From Cyanobium sp. Aljojuca 7A6 (GTDB lineage: Bacteria; Cyanobacteriota; Cyanobacteriia; PCC-6307; Cyanobiaceae), in the NCBI RefSeq assembly GCF_024346455.1, contig NZ_JAGQCY010000002.1, positions 124,001 through 188,000 of the forward strand: 64,000 nt of DNA, written 5' to 3'. The translations under genes and the position numbers were made by a program. Below are positions 40,562 to 50,797 of this stretch, piece after piece (positions within the stretch are counted from its first letter, which is position 1; each line of letters starts with the position of its first letter). The notes under the pieces are model-generated. The model did not search any database. It saw nothing but the letters and a program-made list of their open reading frames with translations, and was not told the DNA's origin.

Positions 40562-43500
40562 TCCAGCACCAGGGCCCGCAGCCGCTCCAGCCGCTGCGGG
40601 TCGGCCCCTTCCCACAGGCCCCGGTTGTGGGCCTCAAGCAGCCGTTCGGCCATGTCCCGCAGGGCCCAGGGATTGGAGCGGCCCAGAAACTCCCGCACGG
40701 CCCCGTCCTCCAGCCAGGCGGCGCTGATGGCGCCGTAGCCCCAGTCCGGCACCCGCCCGGTGCTGGCGTCATAGGCAAACAGGTAATCCAGGCTGGCGGC
40801 CATTTCGAAGCCTCCCTTGTAGCCGTGGCCCTGCATGGCTTCGATCCAGCGGGGATTGAGCAGGCGGGAGCGCAGCACCTTGTCAAATTCGCGCTCGACG
40901 CGGTGCATCCGGGGACGCTCGCTGCGGGAATGGTCGCCGAACCAGAGGGCCGGGGCCTGGCCCTGGAGCCGCTCGGCGGCGGCGCTGAGACCGCCCTGGA
41001 ACTGGTAGTAGTCATCGGAATCCAGCAGATCGTGCTCCCTGTTGTCCTGGTTGTGAAGCACCACCTGCACCTGGGCCAGTCGCCGTTCAAGGCCGCTCCG
41101 GTCCGCCGTGGCGGCGATGGCCCCGCCATTTGCCCCATCGCAGGGATCGCCGTCGTAGCGCCAGGCGCTCCAGTTCAGAAAAGCCTCGCCCAGATCGCCG
41201 CGCCCCTCCCAGTGGCCGCTGTCGATCAGGCCCTGCAGCCCGGCCCCGTAGGCCCCGGGCGCCGATCCGTAGATGCGCCCGCCTTGGCCCTCCATCCGGG
41301 CTGAAGCGGCCAGGGGGTTGTCTTCGGGATCCTCGTCCAGGGCCGCCACCAGGCGAGTGGCTCGGTTGAACCAGCCCACCAGCTGGGGGAAGGCATCGCG
41401 GAACAGGCCGGAGATGCGCAGGGTCACATCCACCCGGGGGCGGCCGAGCAGGCTTAAGGGGATCACTTCCACATCCACCAGCCGACGTGTGGGGCCATCC
41501 CAGACTGGCCGCACGCCCATCAGGGCCAGGGCCTGGCCGATGTCTTCGCCGCCGTTGCGCATGGTGGCGGTCCCCCACACCGAAAGGGCCAGGCTGCGCA
41601 GGTCGTCGCCCTGCTCCTGCAGGTGGAGCTGCAGCAGCAGCTCGGCGCTGCGCCGTCCCAGGTCCCAGGCGGCCTCCGTCGGCAGGCCGCGCAGGTCGAC
41701 GCTGTAGAAGTTGCGACCGGTGGGCAGCAGGTCCGGTCGGCCGCGGGTCGGGGCTCCCGAGGGCCCGGCGGCGATGCGGCCTCCGGCCAGCCCCGTGAGC
41801 AGGGCCCGACGCTCCGCCTCGCCACAGGCCAGCAAGGGCGGCAGCAGGGCCTGGCGCAGATGCTGCAGGGCCCGTTCGGTGGCGGGCCCCTGGGGCCGTA
41901 CAGCCCCAGGAGCAGCGTCGGCCAGCTGGTCGCTGACCAGGGCCAGGGCGAGCCCTTCCAGCACGGCGACCCCGTCGCCGGCATGGCGCAGCAGGCCGCC
42001 TGGATGGGCATGGCCGGCCAGCCGGGCCCGGTCGGCGGCGGACAGGGTGGCCTCCTCCGGATCGGCCCAGGGGTCGAGATCGAGTCCAAGGTCGAGGGCC
42101 AGGGCCTGGGTGAGGCCCGGCTGCCCCGCCTGGGGCGCCCTGGCCAGGCACAGCAGCAGTTCGGCCAGCTTCGCCGGCGCTGGCAGGGTACCGAAGGTGT
42201 GCAGGCCCAGCCGGATCTGGGCTTCCTTGAGTTCACAGAGGTAGCCGTCAGCCGCCTCCAGGCGCGCTTCCAGATCCGCCTGGGCCATGGCGGGAAGTTG
42301 CAGTTGCTCCAGCAGGGTGCCCAGGCGCTCCCGCAGCAGCGGGGCCCGGGCGCTGCCCAGCTGCCGCGCCTCCCAGTACTCATCCAGCAGGGCCTCCAGG
42401 CCCTGCAGGTCACCGTGCAGGCCGGCCCGGCCCAGGGGCGGGGTCAGGTGGTCGAGGATCACCGCCTGGGCGCGGCGCTTGGCCTGGCTGCCTTCGCCCG
42501 GGTCGTTGACGATGAAGGGGTACAGGTGCGGCAGGGGCCCCAGGGCCCATTCGGGGAAGCAGTCCTGCGACAGCCCCAGCCCCTTGCCGGGCAGCCATTC
42601 GAGGTTGCCGTGCTTGCCCACGTGCACCACCACCTGGGCGCCGAAGCTCTGGCGCAGCCACAGATATTGGGCCAGGTAGGCGTGGGTGGGGGGCAGATCG
42701 GGGCTGTGATAGCTGAGGCTCGGATCTCGGTCGTAGCCGCGCTCGGGCTGGATCAGCAGCAGCACCTGGCCGAAGCGCAACCCCCGCACAGGAAAGCCAG
42801 GGCCGCCACCACCCGCTTCCAGACCCGCATCGGCATCGGGTGGCCCCCAGACCGCCTCCAGCCGCTGCCGGCCCTCCACCGGCAGGGTGGCGTACCAGGC
42901 CCGGTAGGTGGCCAGGGGCAGGTGGTCCAGGGGAGGGCGATGGCCGCTCTCCGGGTCATTGCTGCGGCCCTCCAGGAGGCGGTGGATGAGGGCATCGCCA
43001 TCGGCTGGCCGATCGGCGGGCGTCCCCAGGTCGTAGCCGGCCTCCGCCAGCCAGCCGAGCATCAGGGCGGCGCTGGCTGGGGTGTCCAGCCCGACGCCAT
43101 TGGCCAGGCGACTGTTGCGGTTGGGGTAGTTGGCCAGCACCAGGGCTACGCGGCGTTCGGGGGCCGGCGTCAGCCGCAGGCGGGTCCAGGCGCCGGTGAG
43201 CTGGGCGATCCAGTCAAGCCGCTCCCGGTCCGGTTCATAGCGGTGCAGGGCCGTGGCCAGGTTGTCGCTGGTGCAGCTGCGCTCCTTGAAGGCCCCCACC
43301 CGGGTGGTGAGACGCCCATCCAGTTCCGGCAGGGCCACCTGCAGGCTGAGGTCGAGCGGGGCCAGGCCGATGCTGCTCTGCTGCCAGGCCTCCCGGCTGC
43401 GGCCGCTGCACAGCACCTGCAGCACCGGTACCCCCAGCCGTTCCCACAGGGGGGCTCCCAGGCCCGCCTCCTCAAATGACACCGAAGCAAAGCCCGTGCC

Positions 43501-44262
43501 GCAGAGCACCGCCTGCACCTGCTCCCGCCCCAGCAGGTCCGCCACACCCCGCTGCACGGCCCCATCCCGCAGGCTGCTGACCCACAGGGCCCGGGGCGCC
43601 AGCCCCCGGCCACGCAGGGCCGCCAGGAGCGCCTCCATCAGGGCCAGATCACCTGCTTGCCAGAGGGCCCGGTAGAGGATCACCCCCACCCGGGAGCCGG
43701 GATCGTCGCGCCAGTCCTGGGGCAGGGGATCGGCGGCGGGCGTGGGGCAGGGCGGCGCGGGGCGTTCGCCGGCCAGCAGGGCCGCCAGGGTCCGGAGCAA
43801 CAGGCGCAGGTTGGCGGCTCCCCCCTCCCGCAGGCAGGCCGCACAGCCCAGGGCCAGGGGGCCATCGAGGCTGCCGAGGCAGGCCAGGGCCTGCTCCTCC
43901 TCGGCCGTGCCGGCCAGCACCAGCAGCTGGCGCCCCTCACCGTTGCCGACCCAGTGGCGCAGACACTCCAGTCCGTAGCTCCAATGGCCGCGTCCCCCCA
44001 GGAGCCGCACCACCACCAGCCGAGTGGTGGCCAGGCTGCTGGCCACGTAGTGGTCGATCACCGCCGGGTGCTGCAGGGCCGAGAGGTTGAGGGCCCTCAG
44101 CGGGGCCGGCAACAACGTCGGCTCGGCCTCCAGCAACTGCGACACCGCCAGCAGATCCGTGTCGGCGCTGCTGAGCAGCACCACCGGGGCCGGTGGCTGT
44201 TCCACGAAGAGGGCCCCGTCGTCCTCCGTCCTGTCCCCGGGTATGGACGCGAGTCGATGCAT
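40534..44262 (-). CDS. cobN: Cobaltochelatase subunit CobN
   Basis: A 1242-residue member of the CobN/Mg-chelatase H family. Segments such as RVALVLANYPNRNSRLANGV and VVVHVGKHGNLEWLPGKGLG are typical of CobN, which inserts cobalt into the corrin ring with CobS/CobT-like or ChlI/ChlD subunits. The second sequence is close to the motif that in BchH/ChlH reads differently, which supports CobN rather than ChlH. The ATG at 44262 (MHRLASIPG) is chosen over one 15 codons upstream. The start is 53 bp from the divergent ilvE start. No cobalamin riboswitch is visible. Confidence 0.93.
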   Translation of the reverse strand: MHRLASIPGDRTEDDGALFVEQPPAPVVLLSSADTDLLAVSQLLEAEPTLLPAPLRALNLSALQHPAVIDHYVASSLATTRLVVVRLLGGRGHWSYGLECLRHWVGNGEGRQLLVLAGTAEEEQALACLGSLDGPLALGCAACLREGGAANLRLLLRTLAALLAGERPAPPCPTPAADPLPQDWRDDPGSRVGVILYRALWQAGDLALMEALLAALRGRGLAPRALWVSSLRDGAVQRGVADLLGREQVQAVLCGTGFASVSFEEAGLGAPLWERLGVPVLQVLCSGRSREAWQQSSIGLAPLDLSLQVALPELDGRLTTRVGAFKERSCTSDNLATALHRYEPDRERLDWIAQLTGAWTRLRLTPAPERRVALVLANYPNRNSRLANGVGLDTPASAALMLGWLAEAGYDLGTPADRPADGDALIHRLLEGRSNDPESGHRPPLDHLPLATYRAWYATLPVEGRQRLEAVWGPPDADAGLEAGGGGPGFPVRGLRFGQVLLLIQPERGYDRDPSLSYHSPDLPPTHAYLAQYLWLRQSFGAQVVVHVGKHGNLEWLPGKGLGLSQDCFPEWALGPLPHLYPFIVNDPGEGSQAKRRAQAVILDHLTPPLGRAGLHGDLQGLEALLDEYWEARQLGSARAPLLRERLGTLLEQLQLPAMAQADLEARLEAADGYLCELKEAQIRLGLHTFGTLPAPAKLAELLLCLARAPQAGQPGLTQALALDLGLDLDPWADPEEATLSAADRARLAGHAHPGGLLRHAGDGVAVLEGLALALVSDQLADAAPGAVRPQGPATERALQHLRQALLPPLLACGEAERRALLTGLAGGRIAAGPSGAPTRGRPDLLPTGRNFYSVDLRGLPTEAAWDLGRRSAELLLQLHLQEQGDDLRSLALSVWGTATMRNGGEDIGQALALMGVRPVWDGPTRRLVDVEVIPLSLLGRPRVDVTLRISGLFRDAFPQLVGWFNRATRLVAALDEDPEDNPLAASARMEGQGGRIYGSAPGAYGAGLQGLIDSGHWEGRGDLGEAFLNWSAWRYDGDPCDGANGGAIAATADRSGLERRLAQVQVVLHNQDNREHDLLDSDDYYQFQGGLSAAAERLQGQAPALWFGDHSRSERPRMHRVEREFDKVLRSRLLNPRWIEAMQGHGYKGGFEMAASLDYLFAYDASTGRVPDWGYGAISAAWLEDGAVREFLGRSNPWALRDMAERLLEAHNRGLWEGADPQRLERLRALVLESEGLVEQR

Positions 44263-44315
44263 CACCCCATCCTGCCGAACGCGGTGAGAAGATCGCATCG
44301 TCGCCACCGCCTTCC

Positions 44316-45233
44316 ATGCACCAGTTCCTGCCCTATGCCTGGTTCGGCGGACAGTGCGTCCCCTTTGCTGAGGCCACCCTGTCGGTGGCCACCCATGCGC
44401 TGCATTACGGCACGGGCGCCTTCGGCGGCATGCGGGCCCTGCCCAACCCGGCCGACAACAACGAAATCCTGCTGTTCCGTGCCGACCGCCACGCCCGCCG
44501 GCTCAGCCAGAGTGCCCGGCTGTTGCTGACCGAGCTGGCTGAGGAGACGATCCACAGCGCCATCCAGGCGTTTCTTCAGGCCAACCGACCCACCTGCCCG
44601 ATCTACCTGCGGCCCTTCGTCTACACCAGCGACCTCGGCATCGCTCCGCGGCTGCACAACATCCAGACCGACTTCCTCATCTACGGCATTGAGATGGGCG
44701 ACTATCTCTCCCCCGAGGGGGTCAGCTGCCGGATCAGCAGCTGGTGCCGCCAGGAGGACCGCTCCCTGCCCCTGAGGGGCAAGATCAGTGGGGCCTACAT
44801 CACCAGTTCGCTGGCCAAGACCGAAGCCGTCAAGAGCGGCTTCGATGAGGCCCTGCTGCTCAACAGTCGCGGCAAGGTGAGCGAGGCCAGCGGCATGAAT
44901 CTTTTCATCGTGCGGGACGGTGTGCTGATCACCCCCGGCGTCGATCAGGACATCCTCGAGGGCATCACCCGCGCCAGTCTCATGGAGCTGGCACGGTCGA
45001 TGGATATCCCCGTGCTCGAGCGGGCGGTCGATAAGACCGAACTGATGATCGCCGACGAGGTGTTCCTCAGCGGCACCGCCGCCAGGGTCACCCCGGTTCG
45101 TCGCATCGAATCCACCGACCTGCCCAGCCATCGTCCCGTGATGGAGCGTCTGCGCGACCGTCTTACAGCGATCACGGAGGGCCGCGATCCTTCCTATGAC
45201 CACTGGGTCACCCGTATTCGCCTCGACGCCTGA
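44316..45233 (+). CDS. ilvE: Branched-chain amino acid aminotransferase
   Basis: A 305-residue fold-type IV PLP aminotransferase. It has [15 protein letters not shown] at 27-41, the PLP Lys156 in [12 protein letters not shown], and [17 protein letters not shown], the phosphate-binding region. It catalyses the last step of valine, leucine and isoleucine synthesis. The ATG at 44316 follows a short gap from the divergent cobN start. Its stop codon TGA overlaps the metH ATG (TGATG), so the two are translationally coupled. Confidence 0.95.
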   Translation: MHQFLPYAWFGGQCVPFAEATLSVATHALHYGTGAFGGMRALPNPADNNEILLFRADRHARRLSQSARLLLTELAEETIHSAIQAFLQANRPTCPIYLRPFVYTSDLGIAPRLHNIQTDFLIYGIEMGDYLSPEGVSCRISSWCRQEDRSLPLRGKISGAYITSSLAKTEAVKSGFDEALLLNSRGKVSEASGMNLFIVRDGVLITPGVDQDILEGITRASLMELARSMDIPVLERAVDKTELMIADEVFLSGTAARVTPVRRIESTDLPSHRPVMERLRDRLTAITEGRDPSYDHWVTRIRLDA

Positions 45234-48200
45234 TGGTCGTCTCCGCCGCCATCCATTGCCCCACCGATCGCATCGGCTTCCTCGACTGGTTGCATGGACC
45301 GGGACGTCCTGTGCTCGTCTTCGACGGCGCCACCGGCACCTCCCTGCAGGAGATGGACCTGACGGCGGAGGATTTCGGTGGCGCGGCCCTCGAGGGTTGC
45401 AATGAGAATCTCGTCTTCACCCGGCCCGATGCGGTCCAGGCGGTCCATCGCCTGTTCCTCGAGGCAGGTTGCGATGTGATCGAAACGGACACCTTCGGGG
45501 CCGCCTCGATCGTGCTGGCCGAGTACGGACTGGAGGACCAGGCCTTCGCCATCAACCGCCGGGCCGCGGAACTGGCCAGGGAGATGGCCGCCGCCTTCAG
45601 CACCCCGGCGAAACCCCGCTTCGTGGCCGGATCGATGGGTCCCACCACCAAGTTGCCCACCCTGGGCCACATCGATTTCGACACGATGAAAGCCTCTTTC
45701 CGGGAGCAGGCCGCGGGCCTGATCGCCGGTGACGTTGATCTGTTCATCGTCGAGACCTGCCAGGACGTGCTGCAGATCAAGGCGGCCCTGCAGGGGATCG
45801 AAGAGGCCTTTGCCGCCGCAGGGGAACGGCGACCCCTGATGGTCTCCGTCACCATGGAGACCACCGGGACCATGCTGGTGGGCTCGGATATCGCCGCCGT
45901 GGTGGCGATCCTGGAGCCCTTCCCGATCGACGTGCTCGGCCTCAACTGCGCCACGGGGCCCGAGCAGATGAAGGAGCACATCCGCTACCTGAGTCAGCAC
46001 AGTCCCTTCGTGGTGAGCTGCATTCCCAACGCGGGATTGCCGGAGAACATCGGCGGGGTGGCTCACTATCGCCTCACCCCCACCGAGATGAGGATGCAGA
46101 TGATGCACTTCGTCGAAGATCTGGGCGTTCAGGTGATCGGTGGCTGCTGCGGCACCACCCCGGCCCACATCGGTGCGCTGGCGGAGCTCGCTGCCGGCCT
46201 CCATCCGGCCCAACGGGAGGTGCGGCGGCCCCAGCAACGGCTGGAGAGGCCCCCGCTCCACTACGAACCGGCGGTGGCCTCGATCTATGGCGTCACCCCT
46301 TATTTCCAGGACAACTCCTTCCTGATCATCGGCGAACGGCTCAATGCCAGCGGCTCGAAAATGGTGCGGGAGCTGCTCAACGCCGAGGATTGGGATGGCC
46401 TGGTGGCGGTGGCCCGGGGCCAGGTGAAGGAGAACGCCCATGTGCTTGACGTCAACGTCGATTACGTGGGACGCGATGGGGTCAAGGACATGCACGACCT
46501 GGTGAGCCGACTGGTCACCAATGTGAACCTGCCGCTGATGCTCGATTCCACCGAGTGGCAGAAGATGGAGGCCGGCCTCAAAGTGGCCGGCGGCAAGTGC
46601 ATTCTCAACTCCACTAACTACGAAGATGGCGATGAGCGCTTCTTCAAAGTGCTCGAACTGGCCAGAGACTACGGCGCCGGGGTGGTGGTGGGCACCATCG
46701 ACGAGGAGGGCATGGCCCGCAGCGCCGAGCGCAAGTTCGCCATCGCCCAGAGGGCCTACCGGGATGCGCTCGAATTCGGCCTTCCAGCCCACGAGATCTT
46801 TTACGACCCCCTCGCCCTGCCCATCTCCACGGGCATCGAGGAAGATCGGGCCAATGCGGCCGCCACGATCGAGGCGATCCGCCGGATCCGCAGCGAACTT
46901 CCTGGGGTTCACGTGGTGCTGGGGGTCAGCAACGTCAGCTTCGGGCTGTCTCCGGCCGCCCGCATCGTGCTCAATTCGGTATTCCTGCACGACTGCTGCC
47001 AGGCCGGCATGGATGCCGCCATCGTCAGCCCAGCGAAGATCCTGCCGCTGGCCAAGATCAGTGAAGAGCACCAGCAGATCTGTCGCGATCTGATCCACGA
47101 CCGGCGAAGATTCGATAACGGGATCTGTGTCCATGACCCGCTCACCCTGCTGACCACCGAGTTCGAGGGGGTCAGCGCCAAAGAGGCCCGGGCCTCAGGA
47201 CCTTCGCTGGCCGATCTGCCGCTTGAGGAGCGTCTCAAGCAGCACATCATTGACGGTGAACGCATTGGCCTGGATACCGCCCTCCAGTCGGCCCTCGCGG
47301 TGCATCCACCCCTGAAGATCATCAACACCTATCTGCTGGATGGCATGAAGGTGGTGGGTGAATTGTTCGGCTCCGGCCAGATGCAGTTGCCCTTCGTGTT
47401 GCAGAGCGCCGAAACGATGAAGGCCGCCGTGGCCTTTCTCGAGCCGCACATGGAGAGAAAGGAGGGAGAATCGAGCAGCAAGGGCAAGTTTCTGATCGCC
47501 ACTGTCAAGGGCGACGTCCACGATATCGGCAAGAATCTGGTGGACATCATCCTCACCAACAATGGCTATGAGGTGATCAACCTGGGCATCAAGCAAAGCG
47601 TCGATGCCATCGTCGAGGCCCAACGGCTGCACGGAGCTGACTGCATCGCCATGAGCGGCCTGCTGGTCAAATCCACCGCCTTCATGAAGGACAATCTGGA
47701 AACGTTCAACGACGTCGGGATTTCCGTTCCTGTGATTCTCGGCGGTGCGGCCCTGACGCCCCGGTTCGTCAACGGCGACTGCCGCCAGGCCTACAGGGGC
47801 CAGGTGATCTACGGCCGCGATGCCTTCGCCGACCTGCGCTTCATGGATGCCCTGATGGACGCCAAATCGGGTGGTAGGTGGGATGACCACGAGGGTTTCC
47901 TCGACGGTGCTCCCGAGGGCTTGGGCCTCAACGAGCCCGCCGCACCTTCAGTGGCTGCAGGGGAGGCCGCGCCGCCGGCCGCCATGGAGCCTGCGGTTGG
48001 GTCCCCAGCCGACGTTCCATCCACCGGCAGCGAGGAGCGTTCTGCGGCCGTGCCGGCCGAAGCGGCGATCATCCCCCCCTTCTGGGGATCGAGGGTGCTC
48101 ACCGAGACGGCCATCGACCTCGACGAGGTTTTCGCCTACCTCGATCGCAACGCCCTTTTCGCCGGCCAGTGGCAGCTGCGCAAGACCCAGCAGCAGAGCC

Positions 48201-48913
48201 GGCAGGACTATGAAGCGATGCTGGCTGAAAAGGCAGAGCCGGTGTTGCAGGAATGGCTTGGACGTTGCCGCAGTGAAGGCCTGCTGACCCCGCGGGTGGC
48301 CTACGGCTACTTCCCCTGTGGCCGCGACGGCAATGGCCTGGTGGTGTTCGATCCCGAGGGGATGGCGGCTGGGGCGCCACCGGCCGCCGCTGGCCTTGAG
48401 CTGGGGCGTTTTGTTCTGCCGCGCCAGCGGGGCGGCAACCGCTACTGCATCGCCGATTTCTACGGCGACAGCGATACCGGCGCTGATGGGTCCCTACGCC
48501 CGTCGGATGTGCTGCCGATGCAGGCCGTCACCATGGGCGAAGGCGCCACCACCTTTGCCCAGCAGCTGTTCCGCGCCGACCGCTATACCGACTACCTCTA
48601 CTTCCATGGGCTGGCGGTTCAGATGGCCGAAGCGCTTGCGGAGTGGACCCATGCCCGCGTCCGGAGGGAGATGGGATTGGCTGCCGAAGAACCTACGGCC
48701 CTCCGGGAGGTGCTGGCCCAGCGTTACCGGGGCAGCCGCTATTCCTTCGGTTACCCCGCCTGCCCGAACGTGGCCGACTCCCGCCAGCAGCTCGCCTGGC
48801 TGGGCACTGACCGCATCGGCCTCACCATGGACGACAGCGACCAGCTGGAGCCCGAGCAGAGCACCACAGCCCTGGTGGCCCTGCACAGCCAGGCCCGCTA
48901 CTTCAGCGCCTGA
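45233..48913 (+). CDS. metH: Cobalamin-dependent methionine synthase
   Basis: A 1226-residue, four-module enzyme that methylates homocysteine using methyl-THF. The homocysteine domain has [10 protein letters not shown] and zinc Cys305/Cys306 ([10 protein letters not shown]). The pterin domain begins near 355 ([12 protein letters not shown]). The B12 domain carries DxHxxG as Asp761, His763, Gly766 ([10 protein letters not shown]). An Ala/Pro-rich linker of about 60 residues (near 900-950) leads to the SAM-binding reactivation domain, ending near residue 1226 with GYPACPN. All modules are present. It depends on corrinoid, and cobN lies just beyond ilvE. Confidence 0.96.
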   Translation: MVVSAAIHCPTDRIGFLDWLHGPGRPVLVFDGATGTSLQEMDLTAEDFGGAALEGCNENLVFTRPDAVQAVHRLFLEAGCDVIETDTFGAASIVLAEYGLEDQAFAINRRAAELAREMAAAFSTPAKPRFVAGSMGPTTKLPTLGHIDFDTMKASFREQAAGLIAGDVDLFIVETCQDVLQIKAALQGIEEAFAAAGERRPLMVSVTMETTGTMLVGSDIAAVVAILEPFPIDVLGLNCATGPEQMKEHIRYLSQHSPFVVSCIPNAGLPENIGGVAHYRLTPTEMRMQMMHFVEDLGVQVIGGCCGTTPAHIGALAELAAGLHPAQREVRRPQQRLERPPLHYEPAVASIYGVTPYFQDNSFLIIGERLNASGSKMVRELLNAEDWDGLVAVARGQVKENAHVLDVNVDYVGRDGVKDMHDLVSRLVTNVNLPLMLDSTEWQKMEAGLKVAGGKCILNSTNYEDGDERFFKVLELARDYGAGVVVGTIDEEGMARSAERKFAIAQRAYRDALEFGLPAHEIFYDPLALPISTGIEEDRANAAATIEAIRRIRSELPGVHVVLGVSNVSFGLSPAARIVLNSVFLHDCCQAGMDAAIVSPAKILPLAKISEEHQQICRDLIHDRRRFDNGICVHDPLTLLTTEFEGVSAKEARASGPSLADLPLEERLKQHIIDGERIGLDTALQSALAVHPPLKIINTYLLDGMKVVGELFGSGQMQLPFVLQSAETMKAAVAFLEPHMERKEGESSSKGKFLIATVKGDVHDIGKNLVDIILTNNGYEVINLGIKQSVDAIVEAQRLHGADCIAMSGLLVKSTAFMKDNLETFNDVGISVPVILGGAALTPRFVNGDCRQAYRGQVIYGRDAFADLRFMDALMDAKSGGRWDDHEGFLDGAPEGLGLNEPAAPSVAAGEAAPPAAMEPAVGSPADVPSTGSEERSAAVPAEAAIIPPFWGSRVLTETAIDLDEVFAYLDRNALFAGQWQLRKTQQQSRQDYEAMLAEKAEPVLQEWLGRCRSEGLLTPRVAYGYFPCGRDGNGLVVFDPEGMAAGAPPAAAGLELGRFVLPRQRGGNRYCIADFYGDSDTGADGSLRPSDVLPMQAVTMGEGATTFAQQLFRADRYTDYLYFHGLAVQMAEALAEWTHARVRREMGLAAEEPTALREVLAQRYRGSRYSFGYPACPNVADSRQQLAWLGTDRIGLTMDDSDQLEPEQSTTALVALHSQARYFSA

Positions 48914-48928
48914 ACCGCCCCCCACACC

Positions 48929-48946
48929 CGGCCAGGGGCCTGGCCG
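48929..48946. other. Short hairpin after metH
   Basis: Seven paired bases (CGGCCAG at 48929-48935 with CTGGCCG at 48940-48946) around a GGGC tetraloop, 16 bp after the metH stop. There is no T-run. It may weaken read-through into the small downstream gene. Confidence 0.35.
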
Positions 48947-48980
48947 TGGCAGGCTTTGGAGACCCTCTGACTCCCTTGCC

Positions 48981-49253
48981 ATGGCCATCGCAGGACCCGG
49001 CGGCGTCGATGACGCCATTGCGGCCGGTGTGGACCTCGACGGCACGCCGATCCCGGCCGCCATGCTCGCGCTCTACGGCGAAGTGATGGAGCTGGAGGGT
49101 CGCCGGGCCCGCAGCGGAGTCAAGAAGTCGATGCGCAACCGCATCGTGCGCACCGGCGCCAAGCACCTCGATCGCCTCAGCCTTGACCAACGTCTGCGGG
49201 AGGCCGGCTGGGAGGGGCTCAAGGACAAGGAAATCGCCTTCTTTTACGGCTGA
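48981..49253 (+). CDS. Small conserved cyanobacterial protein, unknown
   Basis: A 90-residue protein with no domain I can name. It begins MAIAGPGGVDDAIAAGVDLD, then has a helical part (MLALYGEVMELEGRRARSGV) and a basic C-terminal half with KKSMRNRIVRTGAKHLDR and a distinctive ending, KEIAFFYG. The composition suggests a small DNA-, RNA- or protein-binding helical protein. Codon use matches the surroundings. It lies 67 bp after metH, behind a short hairpin, and faces the 75-residue acidic gene, whose end is 15 bp away. Confidence 0.72.
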   Translation: MAIAGPGGVDDAIAAGVDLDGTPIPAAMLALYGEVMELEGRRARSGVKKSMRNRIVRTGAKHLDRLSLDQRLREAGWEGLKDKEIAFFYG

Positions 49254-49268
49254 GACCTTGGGGAGGCA

Positions 49269-49496
49269 TCAGCTGCACAGCTCTTCAAGACTGTCGATCA
49301 CCTCCTGCTGGAAGGCATCGAGGGCATCGGAATCGCTCAGATCGATGCCCTCCCCGGCCGCGTTCTGGGTGAGTTCCTGGAAGTGGAAGGCGCCTTCGCC
49401 ATGGGCCAGAAACTCCATGGCGGAGGGCTCACCGCTTTCCTTGTAGGCGTCGCAGAGGGCCAGGAAGGCCGCATCCTCGGTGAAATCCCAGCTCAT
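49269..49496 (-). CDS. Small acidic conserved protein, unknown
   Basis: A 75-residue, strongly acidic protein (MSWDFTEDAAFLALCDAYKE at the start, DLSDSDALDAFQQEVIDSL near the end). It looks like a single helical domain. Similar short acidic proteins are common in picocyanobacteria, but I cannot assign a role. The ATG at 49496 is 17 bp from the start of the divergent DUF2237 gene, so the two share a very short promoter region if both starts are right. Confidence 0.68.
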   Translation of the reverse strand: MSWDFTEDAAFLALCDAYKESGEPSAMEFLAHGEGAFHFQELTQNAAGEGIDLSDSDALDAFQQEVIDSLEELCS

Positions 49497-49513
49497 GAAG
49501 GGGGTCGTGCTGA

Positions 49514-49999
49514 ATGACCTTTAACGCCTCCCCCCCGGAATTCGTCAACCTCCTGGCCGCTTTTTGTGCCAGTCCTCCGGCAGACTCAGCCCGTTCCACC
49601 TGCTCCCGGGCCTTGGCCGCTTCCTCTCTGCAGCCCCCAGCCGACCAGCGCAATGTGCTGGGTGAACCCTTGCAGGAGTGTGGATGTGCCCCCCTCACCG
49701 GATGGTTCCGGGATGGCTACTGCCAGGGCGATCCAGCCGATTTTGGCCGCCACACGGTTTGCTGCGTCGTGAACGAGTCTTTTCTGAACTACAGCCGCGC
49801 CCAGGGCAACGACCTCTCCACCCCGGTGCCGGCCCATTCCTTCCCCGGCCTCCAGGCCGGAGATCACTGGTGCGTCTGTGCCGCCCGCTGGCTGGAGGCC
49901 TATGAGGACGGCATGGCCCCACCGGTGCGGCTGGAGAGTTCCGCCATCGCCACCCTGGAGGTGATCCCGCTGGAGGTGCTCCGCGGCCACGCCGCCTAG
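49514..49999 (+). CDS. DUF2237 family protein
   Basis: A 161-residue protein whose core (about residue 46 onward) matches DUF2237: RNVLGEPLQECGCAPLTGWF, then CCVVNESFLNYSRAQGNDL and GDHWCVCAARWLEAYEDG. Several conserved Cys suggest metal binding or a redox role; the function is not established. The first 33-45 residues look non-conserved, so translation may begin at TTG 49613 instead of ATG 49514, which would give the usual length of about 128. Confidence 0.83.
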   Translation: MTFNASPPEFVNLLAAFCASPPADSARSTCSRALAASSLQPPADQRNVLGEPLQECGCAPLTGWFRDGYCQGDPADFGRHTVCCVVNESFLNYSRAQGNDLSTPVPAHSFPGLQAGDHWCVCAARWLEAYEDGMAPPVRLESSAIATLEVIPLEVLRGHAA

Positions 50000-50005
50000 C
50001 ACGCC

Positions 50006-50734
50006 TCACCAGGGAACCGGCTGACCGTCCCAGGCCAGGAAGGCGCCGCTGCTGGCGGCCGTCTGTCCTTCCAGCACATCAAGCAGATGGGAGGCGGAGC
50101 GGGCGGGCGTGAACAGGGCCGAGGCGGCCAGGGAGCCGCTGAAGGGGGCCGAGAGCGGGGTGGCGGCGGTGCCCGGGTGGAGCAGGGTCACGCAGGCCTG
50201 GGGCAGGCGGCGTTGCCATTCGATCGCCAGGGTGCGCAACAGCTGGTTCTGGGCCGCCTTGGCGGCCCGGTAGGCGTACCACCCCCCCAGCCGGTTGTCG
50301 CCGATGCTGCCCACCCGGGCCGAGAGGCTGGCGAAGTGCACCGGACAATCTCTTGCCATGGCCGGCTCGATCGCCTGGGCCAGCAGCAGGGATCCATAGG
50401 CGTTGACGGCGAAGCTGCGCTCCAGGGCTTGGCGACGCACCTGGGAGAGGCGCTTCTCCGGCTGCATCGCGCCATCGTGCAGCAGTCCGGCCGTGTTGAT
50501 CACGACCCGCAACGGGGTCAGGTCGCGGGCGGCCATGGCCGAGAACCGCTCCAGGCTGACGTCGTCGCAAAGGTCGAGCGGCAGGTCAGCAGCGCGGCGA
50601 CCGGCGGTGCGGACCCGCAGCGATGGGGCCCGCCGAGCCAGTTCTGCTGCCAACGCGAGGCCCAGCCCCCCTGGCCCAACGACGAGGGCCTGGCCCTCCC
50701 AGGCCTGCCAGTAGGGGTTGGGGGCGGTCGCCAT
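50006..50734 (-). CDS. Short-chain dehydrogenase/reductase (C-factor-like)
   Basis: A 242-residue SDR. The cofactor loop reads VVGPGGLGLALA, a departure from the standard TGxxxGxG. The NTAGLLHD segment (NNAG equivalent) is at about 80-87, with FASLSARVGS for the catalytic Ser and Tyr155-Lys159 (YAYRAAK) for the active site. The sequence around RLGGWYAYRAAKAAQNQL is like the CsgA/C-factor group of SDRs. The substrate is unknown. The ATG at 50734 faces away from gpsA, with a 63-bp gap. Confidence 0.88.
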   Translation of the reverse strand: MATAPNPYWQAWEGQALVVGPGGLGLALAAELARRAPSLRVRTAGRRAADLPLDLCDDVSLERFSAMAARDLTPLRVVINTAGLLHDGAMQPEKRLSQVRRQALERSFAVNAYGSLLLAQAIEPAMARDCPVHFASLSARVGSIGDNRLGGWYAYRAAKAAQNQLLRTLAIEWQRRLPQACVTLLHPGTAATPLSAPFSGSLAASALFTPARSASHLLDVLEGQTAASSGAFLAWDGQPVPW

Positions 50735-50797
50735 GGTGAGCTCGGGGATGGCGCATGATGGCAAGGCGATCAGGGGAACCGATCCCCGCGTTGGTCC

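Noticed and set aside
44263-44315. Possible cobalamin riboswitch between cobN and ilvE
   Set aside because: The gap is 53 bp, far shorter than the riboswitch, and no B12-box is visible.
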